64,000 bases of DNA, taken from positions 1-64,000 of the forward strand of contig JAQOOI010000067.1 in assembly GCA_028554645.1 (NCBI GenBank), written 5' to 3'. A program made the position numbers and the translations under genes. How positions within the stretch are numbered: position 1 is the stretch's first letter; every line of letters begins with the position of its first letter. Positions 11,444 through 22,167 of the stretch are shown here, one piece after another. Origin of the DNA: Omphalotus guepiniiformis (lineage: Eukaryota > Basidiomycota > Agaricomycetes > Agaricales > Omphalotaceae). Under the pieces are notes generated by a model. It saw only the letters and a program-made list of their open reading frames with translations, did not search any database and was not told where the DNA came from.

Positions 11444-13429
11444 CCTTCTTTAAGGCAAGCTTCTCAGCCTTGATAGTCTTGGTCTGTCCTTTCTAATAAA
11501 GACCATGTATCAGAATCAAGATTACATAGTTTTATCTGGAATGTGAGATAAAATTGTGGCATAAACCAGAATGTAAATATATAGTTGACACTTGTAGTTT
11601 TAACTGGAATTTCAGTTAAAACCAGTATATATTAAAGAAAAGACTCATAGATATTAAGAGGGATTCTAGATAAAACTGATATAGGTGTAAGCAGACTTAC
11701 AGCCATTGTAATGTTGCTTATGTAATCAAAAAAGCGGTGTGGATGTTGATAGAGTGATGATGGAAGTTCAAAGTAAGAGGGGAAAGATAAATCAGGTCAG
11801 GAAGTGTGCTTTATATATATGTGAACTTATGCAAATATGTACATACAGCGATCTGATCCTACTTGCAATGAGGCAGACTATTATGTAAGCTTACTGAGTG
11901 TTGACATGCCAAAAGCACACTACAGATGTGTGGCAATATTAAGTCAAATCTAAGATAAAATCATCAGTTAATCAATTTGTTGGTCCTAACATACTTTAAC
12001 CTTGGAATGACAGTGCTATCATGCTCCACATACATCACATCAATCTTATAACATCATGCTATTCAGATTCAACTCAAGTGTCCCACAAGATCACCCAGTG
12101 CTGATTTAATTCAAATCTCACATAAAATCATTCAGTGCTTGATATAGTGATTGGGTTCATTGATAGATTTAGTGATGTCAGATTTAACTCAAGTGTCACA
12201 TGAAATTACTCAATGCTTGATATAATGATCTGAGATTTAACTCAAATGTCATTTAAAATCAGCTTAGTGCTTGAATCAAAAATTTTAACTCAAATCTGAC
12301 ATAAAATTACTGAGTGCTTAAATCAGGAATTTTAACTCAAATCTGACTTAAAATCACTGAGTGGTTGATATAATGATGTGGAGTTTAACTTCAATGTCAC
12401 TTGAGATTACTTACTGGGTGGAATAGTGATCATCCTATAGTGATGTGAGATGCAACCCAAATTTCACACAAGAGTACTCAGTGCTTCAAAACAGGATGAA
12501 TGTATTAACCCTAACCCCCCTAGGAGGTCTCAGTGATTGATATGGAATATGTCTGAGGTCTTACTTATCATCACTGCTTGAACTAGTGATTGAGATAACT
12601 GCTCAAGTTGATATGATGATGTGTTTGGCATTCAAATGTTAAAATCACTTAGTGCTTGATATAGGAAATCTGACTTAAATCTGACACTCAGTGCTTAGTA
12701 TAGTAATGTGAAATCCAACTAAAACTCACTTAAGATCACTCAATGCTTGATGTACTGATTGAGCCCATTGCTTGATATAGTGATGTGAGATTTCCCTTCA
12801 CATTAAATCATTCAATGTTTGATATGAAGGTATGTCTGAACTCTTACTTGTAATCACTGCATGCAATAATGTGTCTTTGACTCAAAAATGTTACTTAGAA
12901 TCTGCTTTAAAGTCTGAGATCTTACTTATCATCACTGCTTGAAATAGTGATTGAGCTGAGTGTTTGATATAATGGAGTGTCTTGCACTCAAATGTTACTT
13001 AAAATCACTGACTGCCTGACATAGGAAATGTTACTTAAAATCACTACCTGCTTGACATAGGGAATGTGGCTTAAAATTTTGATATAGTGACTGAGCCCAT
13101 GGCTTGATCTAGTGTAATGTGAGATTCAACTCCACATACAATGATTCAATGTTTGATATAGGGATATGTCTGAAATCTCAACTGTAATCACTGCTTGAAA
13201 CAGTTATTGAGCTAAGTGCTTGATATAATAATGTGAGTCTTTCACTCAAATACTCAAATGTTACTTAGATTTAAGTAGTGCTTTAAAAAGTGATGTGAAA
13301 TTTAACTCAAATCTGACATAAAATTTGACTATTTATTGGTATGACATGTTGACATGTTGACATGTTTTTGCATGCTGACATGTCGACATGTTTATTATGG
13401 CCCATAATGATCAGGATATATTATTAGGT
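11444..13429. repeat. 2 kb direct duplication, copy 2
   Basis: Copy of 3727-5712. It carries exon 1, intron 1 and the first 49 bases of exon 2 of the 118-3989 gene in the same orientation, but no further exons, so this partial gene copy cannot encode a protein. It abuts element A copy 1 on the left and a 62 bp tandem array on the right. Confidence 0.95.
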
Positions 13430-13439
13430 TTGTGATTTA

Positions 13440-13680
13440 CTATCTATCCTTCACTTATTGGTCCAACAAGGTTTGTGAGAACATATCTATGCTTCGTCAA
13501 CGACGAACACTCATTGGTCCAACAAGGTTTGTGAGAACATATCTATGCTTCGTCGTCGTCGAACACTCATTGTTCCAACAAGGATTGTTAGAACATATCC
13601 ATGCTTTGTCGTCGTCCACGAACACTCATTGTTGCAACAAGGTTTGGGATTTACTATCTATCCTTCATCGACCAACATTC
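13440..13680 (+). repeat. ~62 bp tandem repeat, about four units
   Basis: Repeated pieces are GGTCCAACAAGGTTTGTGAG, AACATATCTATGCTTCGTC and ACGAACACTCATTG. The first unit holds CTTCGTCAACGACGAAC (13492-13508), one step from the palindrome in the 10130-10735 array. Later units replace it with CGTCGTC runs. Confidence 0.85.
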
Positions 13681-13683
13681 ATT

Positions 13684-14379
13684 GCAAGTGGCCCTGTAGA
13701 GAAGTGGTCTATGTGCAGATTAGATTGATAGCGCTCAATCCGCTCACAGGTTCGAGTCCTGTATGGGTCAATAGCGCGCGCATTATGAGCGTTGCTTCAA
13801 TAATGCGTTTGCTTTAATTTTTTCATAGTAAATACAAGTACTATCTCTTTGAAACTCAAGTGAAAGTGTGCAAAGTGCAACATATATTGATAGTAGATGA
13901 GTCTCATTGTAAATTTCTATCTGATCTTTCAGTAGCAATCTAAAAACTTTTACATTCTGAACATGAGTGATCTTAATATAAAGTCTTCCAAGTAGCCTGA
14001 AAGAAGTCCATACAATTCAATGAACTTAGACTGTAGATTCCACTATATGATTCCATAAAAGATATGCTTGACCAGATAGCATTGTTCAATTGTAGAGCTC
14101 AGAAAAAACAGATCACTCCTTATGAGCAGCCAAAACAAGGAGATGCAAATGCAATATAACCTGATCCACACAAATTTACATATGCTACTCAACCCACTCA
14201 GTCTGTCTCATCATCCAAGTTCTGCTCAACTTCAGCTGCCTAACTCTTCTCACCTTAATCTGCCAGACCCTACCCACTCTATTCTGTCTGACCCTACTCA
14301 TCCTACTCACCCTAGTCTGTCTGACCCTACTGGCCCTGCCTTTCAGACCCTATGTTAGACCCTACTAGTCTCTAATAAC
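13684..14379 (+). repeat. ~700 bp dispersed element A, copy 2
   Basis: Second copy of the 10739-11443 element, same orientation, about 10% diverged by eye. Its right edge (TCTAATAAC) is exactly where the gag-like ORF on the minus strand stops matching its family, so the element sits at a breakpoint of that gene. Confidence 0.85.
13689..13770 (+). other. tRNA-like Pol III promoter segment of element A, copy 2
   Basis: Same A and B boxes as copy 1 (TAGAGAAGTGG and GGTTCGAGTCC). The middle has diverged but keeps a GATTGA/TCAATC stem. Conserved boxes with a changing centre fit a tRNA-derived SINE head better than a tRNA gene. Confidence 0.5.
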
Positions 14380-15137
14380 TTTTCGATTTGGGGTTTATGA
14401 ATGACTGCGGAGTGGAGGCTTCCCAACAACGCATCGAAGTTGGCTGCTCGGTCCTGCAGTAACAATCCCCATTCAGAGTCGGGATAATAGGGGCAAGAGA
14501 GTGAGGTGATGACCCTTCGCTTGCTAAGTTTGAGGTCTTGATTGTAGAACTCAACAAGCTCATGGGTTCGTCGTTTATGGGGAGACAATGTCGCTGATTG
14601 AATGATGTCTTCAGCGAGCCACGGGAAGAGTGATTCGTCCAAGCGTGATCGCTTAGTCTCTCGAGTAGTCAGCCGGCGATGAGGAACGTGAATGTTCAGG
14701 TCTATGGCTGGTTCGTCGCTCAAGCGATTGATCAACGGTGTTTTCGTTTTGATTTCTGTCTCCTCCTGATCCAGCTTCCTCCTCTTGTCGATCGGCATGT
14801 TCATTTCCTCCGCCAACTCCCTCTCCTTGTTCTCCTGCCAATCTTCTTTCTCTTTCAACACTGTCGATGATCTCCATGTATGATTCGATGGCGCTTTCGA
14901 CCTCTTCATTGGAGATTTCGGCCTGTCCGACGATTTTGGACATAATACTACGCATGGTTGCTGACTTTTTGACTGTTCCCTGACGAAACGACTCGACGAT
15001 AGATTCGAGTTCTGCAACTGTACCTGCGTTGAATTGTAGTCCTTGTGGTCTATGTTCATCCGATCCAGTAGACTGTGGTTGTCCATTAGATGATCCATCA
15101 GCCGTGTTTCCAGATTGGGTTTGTGATACATCTGACA
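14380..15137 (-). pseudogene. Broken gag-like retroelement ORF
   Basis: From a start at 15137 (MSDVSQTQSG) one frame runs through a helical region with repeated Glu/Ser. A second frame then carries a basic linker and a segment beginning DESLFPWLAEDI, followed by SCPYYPDSEWGLLL and RAANFDALLGSLHSAV. These pieces recall the gag-like ORF common in Agaricomycete retrotransposons (acidic helical start, then a short block with SCPxxPxSEW and NFDxxL). That family call is from memory. The frames meet near 14840-14860, so at least one frameshift separates them. The match ends at the border of element A copy 2, so the 3' part is lost. No reverse transcriptase is present. Confidence 0.5.
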
Positions 15138-15364
15138 TTGAGTCACGAAGTAGCGATGGAATAAAGACTTTATTCGAAATAAGCAAACACAACTAGTGAA
15201 TGAACTCGAGTGAGCTCTAGTAAACATACACTAAAATACAGAGACGTACCTAGTGGATGAACGAGTGAGCGCAAGGGAATGAGACCCCTGTGTCTCACCA
15301 GTTATCCACCCGGTACAGCCAAACAAAAACATACAGATACACTACTGGGAAAGGGTGAGTCCAA

Positions 15365-15550
15365 AGGACTCCGCGGGCACGCTGTGCCAGAGGTTGAGCC
15401 ACCAGAGATGAGTCTGGGACTCCGCGGGCACGCTGTGCCAGAGGGTGAGCTACCAGCGTATAAACTAGTAGGCTCCGTGGGCACGCTGTGCCAAAAAATG
15501 AGTACTGGTGTTAGACCAGTGTACTCCGCGGGTGTATGACGCCAGAGAAC
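15365..15550 (+). repeat. ~54 bp tandem repeat, four units
   Basis: The core CTCCGCGGGCACGCTGTGCC recurs at about 15367, 15421 and 15475, with a degenerate fourth unit near 15524. It lies just upstream of the gag-like remnant, where a retroelement leader or LTR-adjacent region would be. Confidence 0.8.
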
Positions 15551-16381
15551 GCCTGAGCTGGTCAGGCGTGTGAGAGTTATACATACCGGAATTGCTTACC
15601 TAGCGATTGAACTAGTGTAAAATGATTTTAAACTCGATTCATATTTAGGTTTATAATACAATATATTTATACAGAGATTTTTCTGATGTACCGTGCAGCT
15701 CTAACTCGCTTTAGAACAACAATCTGAACGTCAAAGACTACGACGTAAACCTCTAACAGTCTTGGTGCAGTCTGTGGCAGGCAGCAGACTTGCAAGCAAT
15801 AGCGCCACTGTCATGAATGATGATAGCGGGGCCACTGTCAAAATCGATTCTGTTGTGTAGCTCTGACTCGTAGAACATTACCCTGAAGCTTGGGTCAAAG
15901 ACTACGACTACCCTGTCCTGTTGCAGCCTTGCTCCCGCCTGCGGTAGGAAACACCAATGTCTGTGAAGTTCGATTCTGTTATGCAGCTCTGGCAAGCGCT
16001 GCACATTTGTTAAACTGAATTTGGAGAAAGTCATGAAGAATCGTTGGCCTCACTTTACGCCGCCTCATCAGATTAGTGACAGCTGCACTGGCATTCGCAA
16101 ATTGATGTGAGGAACAACACCTTAATCTCGTTACTTGCTACTCTCTTCTCTTCATTCTCGGTTGCCAATGTGTGTCAGGAGACAACTTGGAGAAAGTCAT
16201 AATGACAGTCAGCATTATTTTACGTCTGGCGCTAAAGAAACTAATCGGCGTGGCTTAGTGATTTCTGTGAAGTCCCTCGTGCATTCCGTGGCGGTTTGAC
16301 ATGCGGTGCGCACTTATAAAACTCTGCAGCTAGATGTTCTTGATTCCACGTCCTGTTTCATTCCTCGTTCCACACGAAACT
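15551..16381. other. Intergenic; two-copy short repeat and promoter of the DUF6535 gene
   Basis: Bases 15730-15860 and 15890-15985 share GTCAAAGACTACGAC, CTGTGGCAGGC-like and CGATTCTGTT(A/G)TG pieces in the same order. A TATA-like TTATAAA lies at 16314-16320, 62 bp before the ATG of the next gene. No coding region is seen. Confidence 0.55.
16314..16320 (+). promoter_or_regulatory. TATA-like box of DUF6535 paralog A
   Basis: TTATAAA sits in a block (GCGGTGCGCACT before, CTCTGCAG/CTGTGCAG after) that is also upstream of paralog B, where the same position reads TTACATAA. The surrounding conservation makes this a plausible core promoter. Confidence 0.5.
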
Positions 16382-19233
16382 ATGCCTGTGCCAGGGCTCT
16401 CCAACTCCAGGAGTCGCAATCGACGTGAAGATTCAAGAGTAGAGTCACCCAATGAGAAGGATGACTACTATAAGGAATTTGGTCCACCAGATGAGCGATT
16501 TGAAGAGGTTGGACCTGATGCTCGAGTCTATCGCGTGTACATGAAAGAGGCTGCAGAGTTTGATAAAAATATGGTGCAGGGCAATAAAGATGGGGTAGAC
16601 GTCATCTTAGTTTTCGTGAGTACTTCCGAGGTGTTTGTGATGCTATCGGTGACATTGTGCTTAACCCCACACAGGCAGGTCTTTTCTCGGCGGTGGTTAC
16701 TGTATTCCTTGTCGAGGCATCTGGGAGCTTGCGGCAGGATCAGAGTGCAGTATTGTCTTCACTTTTGTACGAGCTCGTACAAATTCAAAGGGCAAGTGCT
16801 CAAGGGGGGTCCGCTGCTAATGTGACAGAATCTCCTTTGACTCCAAACACCCAATTTACTCCCAATACTATTTCCGTCTGGGTCAATGGACTCTGGGCCT
16901 GTAGTCTCGCTGCAAGCCTTTGCGCAGCGCTCTTTGCAGTCCTCGTGAAGCAGTGGTTACACTACTATGAGTCATTCCCCTTAGATGATGGAGCACGCTA
17001 TCGTTCTCAGGCTCACGTACGACAGTATCGGTATCTTGGATTCCAGCGATGGGGTGTGACGACTATCGTGACTGGCCCACTACCAATCATATTGCACATC
17101 TCTCTTGCACTTTTCCTCATCGGTCTGGCTCTCCTTTACATTCACCTTCTGCTCCCCATAGCTGTTGCTATTGCCGCGATCACTGCTGCCGCTTTCCTGC
17201 TGTATTTGATCAGCAATATTCTCCCCTTTTTCAACCCCCAATGTCCGTATCAGACACAATTGACGCGGTTCCTCCGCTTCATCATCGCCTCTACGTTCCA
17301 GTTGTCATATCTCTTCAGCAGACGTCTGCAAGGTACCGATGCTGAAAAAGCAGGTCGCCGTGTTCTAAAGCCGTCATGGAAATTCCTCGAACCCATGAAG
17401 GAACGCGAAAGAGGAAAGATCCTCGAAAGGCGTTACCAGCTTGAAGTGGAGACGTTGTATAGGTTATACATCACCTCTACCAGGCCAAACACCCATAGCA
17501 TCGTAGTTCAAGCTCTCGGAGCGCTCAGGCCAAACCTGGACCAGTCAAATGAACCCGGTGTTGAGGTCACTTTCAACCGTGTGTTGCGCCATATCAATGC
17601 TGTGCGGAGACATGATTTTTTCCGATCCACTCGGGAAGAACCCAAGTATGCACGACGAATCGTGCGGTCTGGCTGCGAGGGTGATGTGGAACGCATCATG
17701 CGCTCCCTTTCAATTATACATGATCCACATCCTGCCTGGTATCACAGTCTGTCTATTGATATGTCGACGTCAACGATAAGCCCTACTCTTGCCATATCTA
17801 TGCTTGAATTTTTCCCATCATCCACGTTTGGTGAAGTGCCACGCCCTGGGGCCTGGGACTCGAAGGTTTTTTTGTTGAAAGTGATCCAGCCCAAGATGAA
17901 ACTGTATCCTTTCGAATGGGAGGTTGCTTTTCTTGCGATATTCTCAGAAAAGTGGTCTATGGGTCAGCAGAAAGAAATATCGTCGTTCCTTTTGCTAATC
18001 TTGCCGGCCCTGGTGCTTCCTAAATCAGACGAACTTGAACGTCCCCACAGGTCGCAGCTTACATGGTCAAACCCTGTGAATATAATAACCTTTACACAAG
18101 AGATGACAAGTAGCTCTTTCCTCTGGGATCTTGTTCAAAACATCATTGAGGCTTTCGAGAGAACTGTGTCTGCTGGGAGCCCTTTGCTACAGTCTTCGGA
18201 CATGAAGGCCCGCGTTGCAATGAATATGGTTGTTTTTGCTTTGGACAGGTTGGGTGATGATGCAAGGATAAATGCGGCAAATAAAAAGATATATCTTCGG
18301 CTTCTATCCGAGTCTTTGGTACTTTTGAACTCTGTCCTGTGTTCAGGCCAAGATCGTGGCTTAGTACGTGATACGTACGCGAGCTTTCCGTCCCTCTGTA
18401 CAGTCTTGATTGACCGTACAAAGACTGAAGACGATGATGACAGAGAGGTTCTCAACCAGATTCGTGCATACTTTATGGAACTCATCTGGATGGTGTTGTC
18501 ATCTACGCCAGTGCTATCACCGCGTTTCATGGACGTGGTCTCGCTCTTTGCGTGTTCATCTGTTGTTGACAGGAACCACCGGCTACGAAGCTTGGTGAAC
18601 TGGAAGGACACAGTTGACTTGGCTCTGGAAAGCATGTCGACTTTGCTGAGTTCTAACTCTGAAGGCGCACTCAAGAAGTTTGTTGATGAAGATTGGGTAA
18701 ACTTCCTATGCGGATGGCTGTGGCTGGACCGGGACAGGGACCCTGTATGGGCCAGCTCAAGTCTGCTGCTGATACATGCGTTCGCCGAAGGACTCACAAA
18801 ATACAAAGACACGCACCACAAGCTAGATGATGAGATATCTTTATATATCTTTCGAGGCGACATCTTGCTATGCGCTATCCTGATGCTGGGTTTTAAAACG
18901 TATTCGCATTCGGCAGAGTTGGATCCGACTCGATTTCTCATTGCTAGCATTGCACGGCTTGTGTCATTGGTTCCGTTTCCTGTCAAATGGGCAGGTATTC
19001 AAGATACGTTGAGGAGAACTCTGTCTTGGCGGGAGGATGCTAGACGTACTGTGGGGAATTTCCCGCTGAAGGAGAGTTTCAGGGATCTCAGGCCGAGTTA
19101 CCGTGAAATTGGCGATGAAGAGGTGCCACTGGAGGATCGTCTCCGACAAATGATGGAAGAGTATGAAGAAGATGATCTGCGTGATCGTGTTCAGAAAATC
19201 GTCAATATCATAGATGACCACCTGGCTACCTGA
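16382..19233 (+). CDS. DUF6535-domain membrane protein, paralog A
   Basis: Two exons, 16382-16615 and 16675-19233, join in frame (VILVF-AGLFSAVV) to give 930 residues. The start is set by similarity to paralog B, which begins with the same MPV..S.S pattern. Residues 1-78 hold DARVYRVYMKEAAEFDKN, the usual entry to the DUF6535 domain. Membrane segments lie near residues 79-95, 150-172, 212-235 and 238-262, with VKQWL after the second. The remaining ~650 residues are soluble and helical with no recognised domain. DUF6535 proteins are expanded in Agaricomycetes and have no known function. A TATA-like box lies 62 bp upstream. This copy looks intact. Confidence 0.85.
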
Positions 19234-19699
19234 AGAAGTAATGTAATGTCCTGAGAGCCTGTCTCGACTCTCCGGACGATTGGGGTTTAAACTTGTACCA
19301 GTAGTTATAGTTAGGTTTTGAAAATGTGTCAGCGTAATACATGAATTTGATTTCATTGGAATCTACGTCCCTCGCATAAGCCAAAAGACCATTCTGAGTG
19401 CGGACGCATCGATGAGTCTTCGTCGTTCGAGTGTTTAGGTCGTCGTTGAAGAGAATTACATGAAAACCAGACTAACACCAAGCTCCGCGTAGAATTTCCC
19501 TGAAACCCAGTTTGCACAAACTTGTCTTCGCCACTAAAAATTAACTCACCGCCGACCTTCCCTGCTCCGCGCATAAATCTAAGAACAGACTGAAACGTGT
19601 AACTGAACAGAAACAGAACACAATAGTACACAAAACCATCCTTTCGTAGTAATCTTAACCGCTGACCCCTGCGAATCAGACCCTGGCCTCACTGGTCAA

Positions 19700-21139
19700 A
19701 TCACGACGGTGACGGCGTAGCCCTACCCCTCCCTCTATACCCTCCTCTCGGTGGCCCACCCCTCCCACGTTTCACCCAAATCGTCTCCCCCTGCCATTCC
19801 CAAAATCTTTCACACCCCTCGAATGCGGCATACCTCTCAACGCACCAAACCCACCAATATATGCAGGTTGATGATCACCATTGACATTAACTGCTCCCAG
19901 AGAAACTGGCTAACCCTAAGTATCTGTAGTATTCGACCCACTTGCGCTTGCGTTGTTGTTGTTATTCGACGAATACTCGTTTCGTGGGTGATGTTGTATC
20001 GCAGAGGGTGCTCCACAGGGAGGTGCAGTGAACCCTTCTCGTCTGCCACCACGATTTGGATTGGTCAATATATACACTGGGGTGTTATTGCTATAGGACC
20101 ACGCCACGTCAGCATCACGCAACGTAAAATAAAAGGGAAGGAGGAGCAAACGCACCTATTATTTGGAGCAGGTCGGAAACTAGCCGCAGGAGCTTGTCCG
20201 GGAGCTGGTTGAACGAATGGTCGAGGACCAAATCTCGGTTCAAACTTGGAGGAATTGTCGAATTGTCGATAGCCGCAGGAGCAGGAACCATCTTGGGATC
20301 TTCGACGTCATGAACCGAGGATTACTCAAATTCAAACACGTATCAAACTCGACTGTTGACCCCCTATACTGCAGCACCTTAAGACCAAGCAAAAACAAAG
20401 TAAGCCTGGATATCTGCTTCACCAGCAAATATAAAAACACACCTATCACCCAAAGTCGTCCCAGACATAAACGGTACCGGTACATCTCAAACCACATCCA
20501 TAGTGTGAATTCACCCCAATAACAACATCTTTCGCAGTAAGCGGTACACCTCCAGAATCTTGTATCATCGTCACTCCATCCCCCACAGCAGTTCTGTATC
20601 CGATATATCGCATGCGCAGGCTTCAACAACCGCCTGTCGAAAGATACCCTTGACGATAGCTTTCTTAATCGCAAGCGTCCATTTGTTAGCGCTGAACGAG
20701 TCTGCGAGTTTCTCGATTTCATTGACGGTTTCCTATTACAAAGTGGATAATCAATTTATGGAGCGATGTGGTATTGGGGAATGGAGGACGAACCTTTCCT
20801 AGCTAGTCGTAGAAAGTGACACAGGTTCAAAATCTCGTACGCCCTTCGTCTTGAGCCATGCCCGAATGTCCTTGACACAACCATCGGTATCTCGTCCAGG
20901 TAAAAGTCCCGCCGCTTTTGCGATAGCTGAAAAAGCAAATCAGTCATGCCTTCCTAAAAAGAAACCAGCGGAACGGACATACCATCCCCAGTCCCATCCA
21001 ACGGCCCAAATAGATGCGAAAAAGCCATCTTATATTCCCCAATCAACCCAACAGCTTTCTCAGTAAGCTCCCAAATCCTCCCGTCCTTTTTCGAATAATC
21101 GACGACTCTTCGCTTGAATTTTGAGACTGAGCCCGACAT
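19700..21139 (-). pseudogene. Decayed multi-exon gene, copy 1 (unknown family)
   Basis: A start at 21139 (MSGSVSKFKRRVVDYSKKDG) leads through an intron into AIAKAAGLLPGRDTDG. Further recognisable pieces follow: ETVNEIEKLADSF after another intron, then a frame-shifted VGDGVTMIQDSGGVPLTAKD and HYGCGLRCTGTVYVW. The distal part has an Asn/Ser-rich stretch and an Arg-Gly-rich tail. Compared with the second copy (23990-24650), one base is lost near the end of exon 2 and a Gln codon has become TAG; other frameshifts and stops lie downstream. I do not recognise the family. It lies tail-to-tail with DUF6535 paralog A. Confidence 0.55.
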
Positions 21140-22167
21140 TGTGCTTCTGTCCGTCCGAGGTGAGAACCATGAAACTCGAGAGGGGAAGAACTACGCCAAG
21201 AACACAATTAGATTCGTCGAAAGAGGCAGATAGAGAGCGAAAGACGTACAACGAAAGACTGGTCTTAGCCGTCGCACCTGAGCCGCGACACTAGACGCAT
21301 GTTCACCCAAAAAAGAGAATTGTGCTTCCCAGAGGAACCTGCTCCGATAACAGTCGAGCGGGTCATCCCACGTCTCTAACGAACATCTGTAACGCCTGCT
21401 CGACCTCTTTTTCCTGCCCTTCGTAGTCATTGATGAACGAACCGTCGCCTAGACGTTCAAGACCTAAGTCACGCAAAAGGAGGTCAGGACCACGTATACA
21501 GAGAGTAAAATCGAAGTAGCAATACCTTCAAAGGCCTAACAAGAACCAAAACCTCAACCGGGCCAGTGACAATGGCGCGGGTGTCGAAGTATATAGTTGA
21601 GGTGTGGTGGTGGTAATGGGTATATGATGAGTCCTCCGAGCTCACTTCGTCATTGGTGGCGAAAACGGAGACGTTGTCTGAAGCTAGCAGACTTCTAGAG
21701 ACGCCCACAGGGAGAGTCCGGCAGCTCAAAATCTAAACGCTCTTGAGACCGTTAACTGATGTAACTGGCTGAAAGCCTGAAAGTGGCCTGAGCGCTTGGC
21801 CGCGCGTTACGTCACTGACTGTCACTGCATATACTTTCCTCAAACGACATCGATAGCTCGAGAAAGCTATGTTCATCTGTTCAATCATTTTCTTGCTTCG
21901 GCGAACACGATAGAGGGTGCCGAAGTCTCTACAAGCTTCGAAGATCGTTCTTACTTGGCTCTGCAACCTCAAAGGCATCAATACCTGGTACGCATACATC
22001 GTTCCTATGTAGCTCTCGAGAAAGACCCAACGCGGATCGTTAGCTCACTACGGTGACTTGGAATCGCACGATCACTATCAATTGTTTTGTGATGAACACT
22101 GTTCGGTACTTTTAACCTGCGGTGCGCACTTACATAACTGTGCAGGTTCTTGATTCTACACTACACT
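21140..22167. other. Intergenic; nothing coding recognised
   Basis: Contains the upstream region of the decayed minus-strand gene and the promoter of DUF6535 paralog B. At 22110-22145 the block GCGGTGCGCACTTACATAAC matches the paralog A promoter except at the TATA-like site. Confidence 0.4.

Noticed and set aside
13440..13680. CRISPR-like array
   Set aside because: Units are contiguous tandem repeats with no unique spacers, in a fungal nuclear genome.
18135..18986. 283-codon minus-strand ORF inside DUF6535 paralog A
   Set aside because: Antisense shadow; the sense frame is conserved with paralog C.
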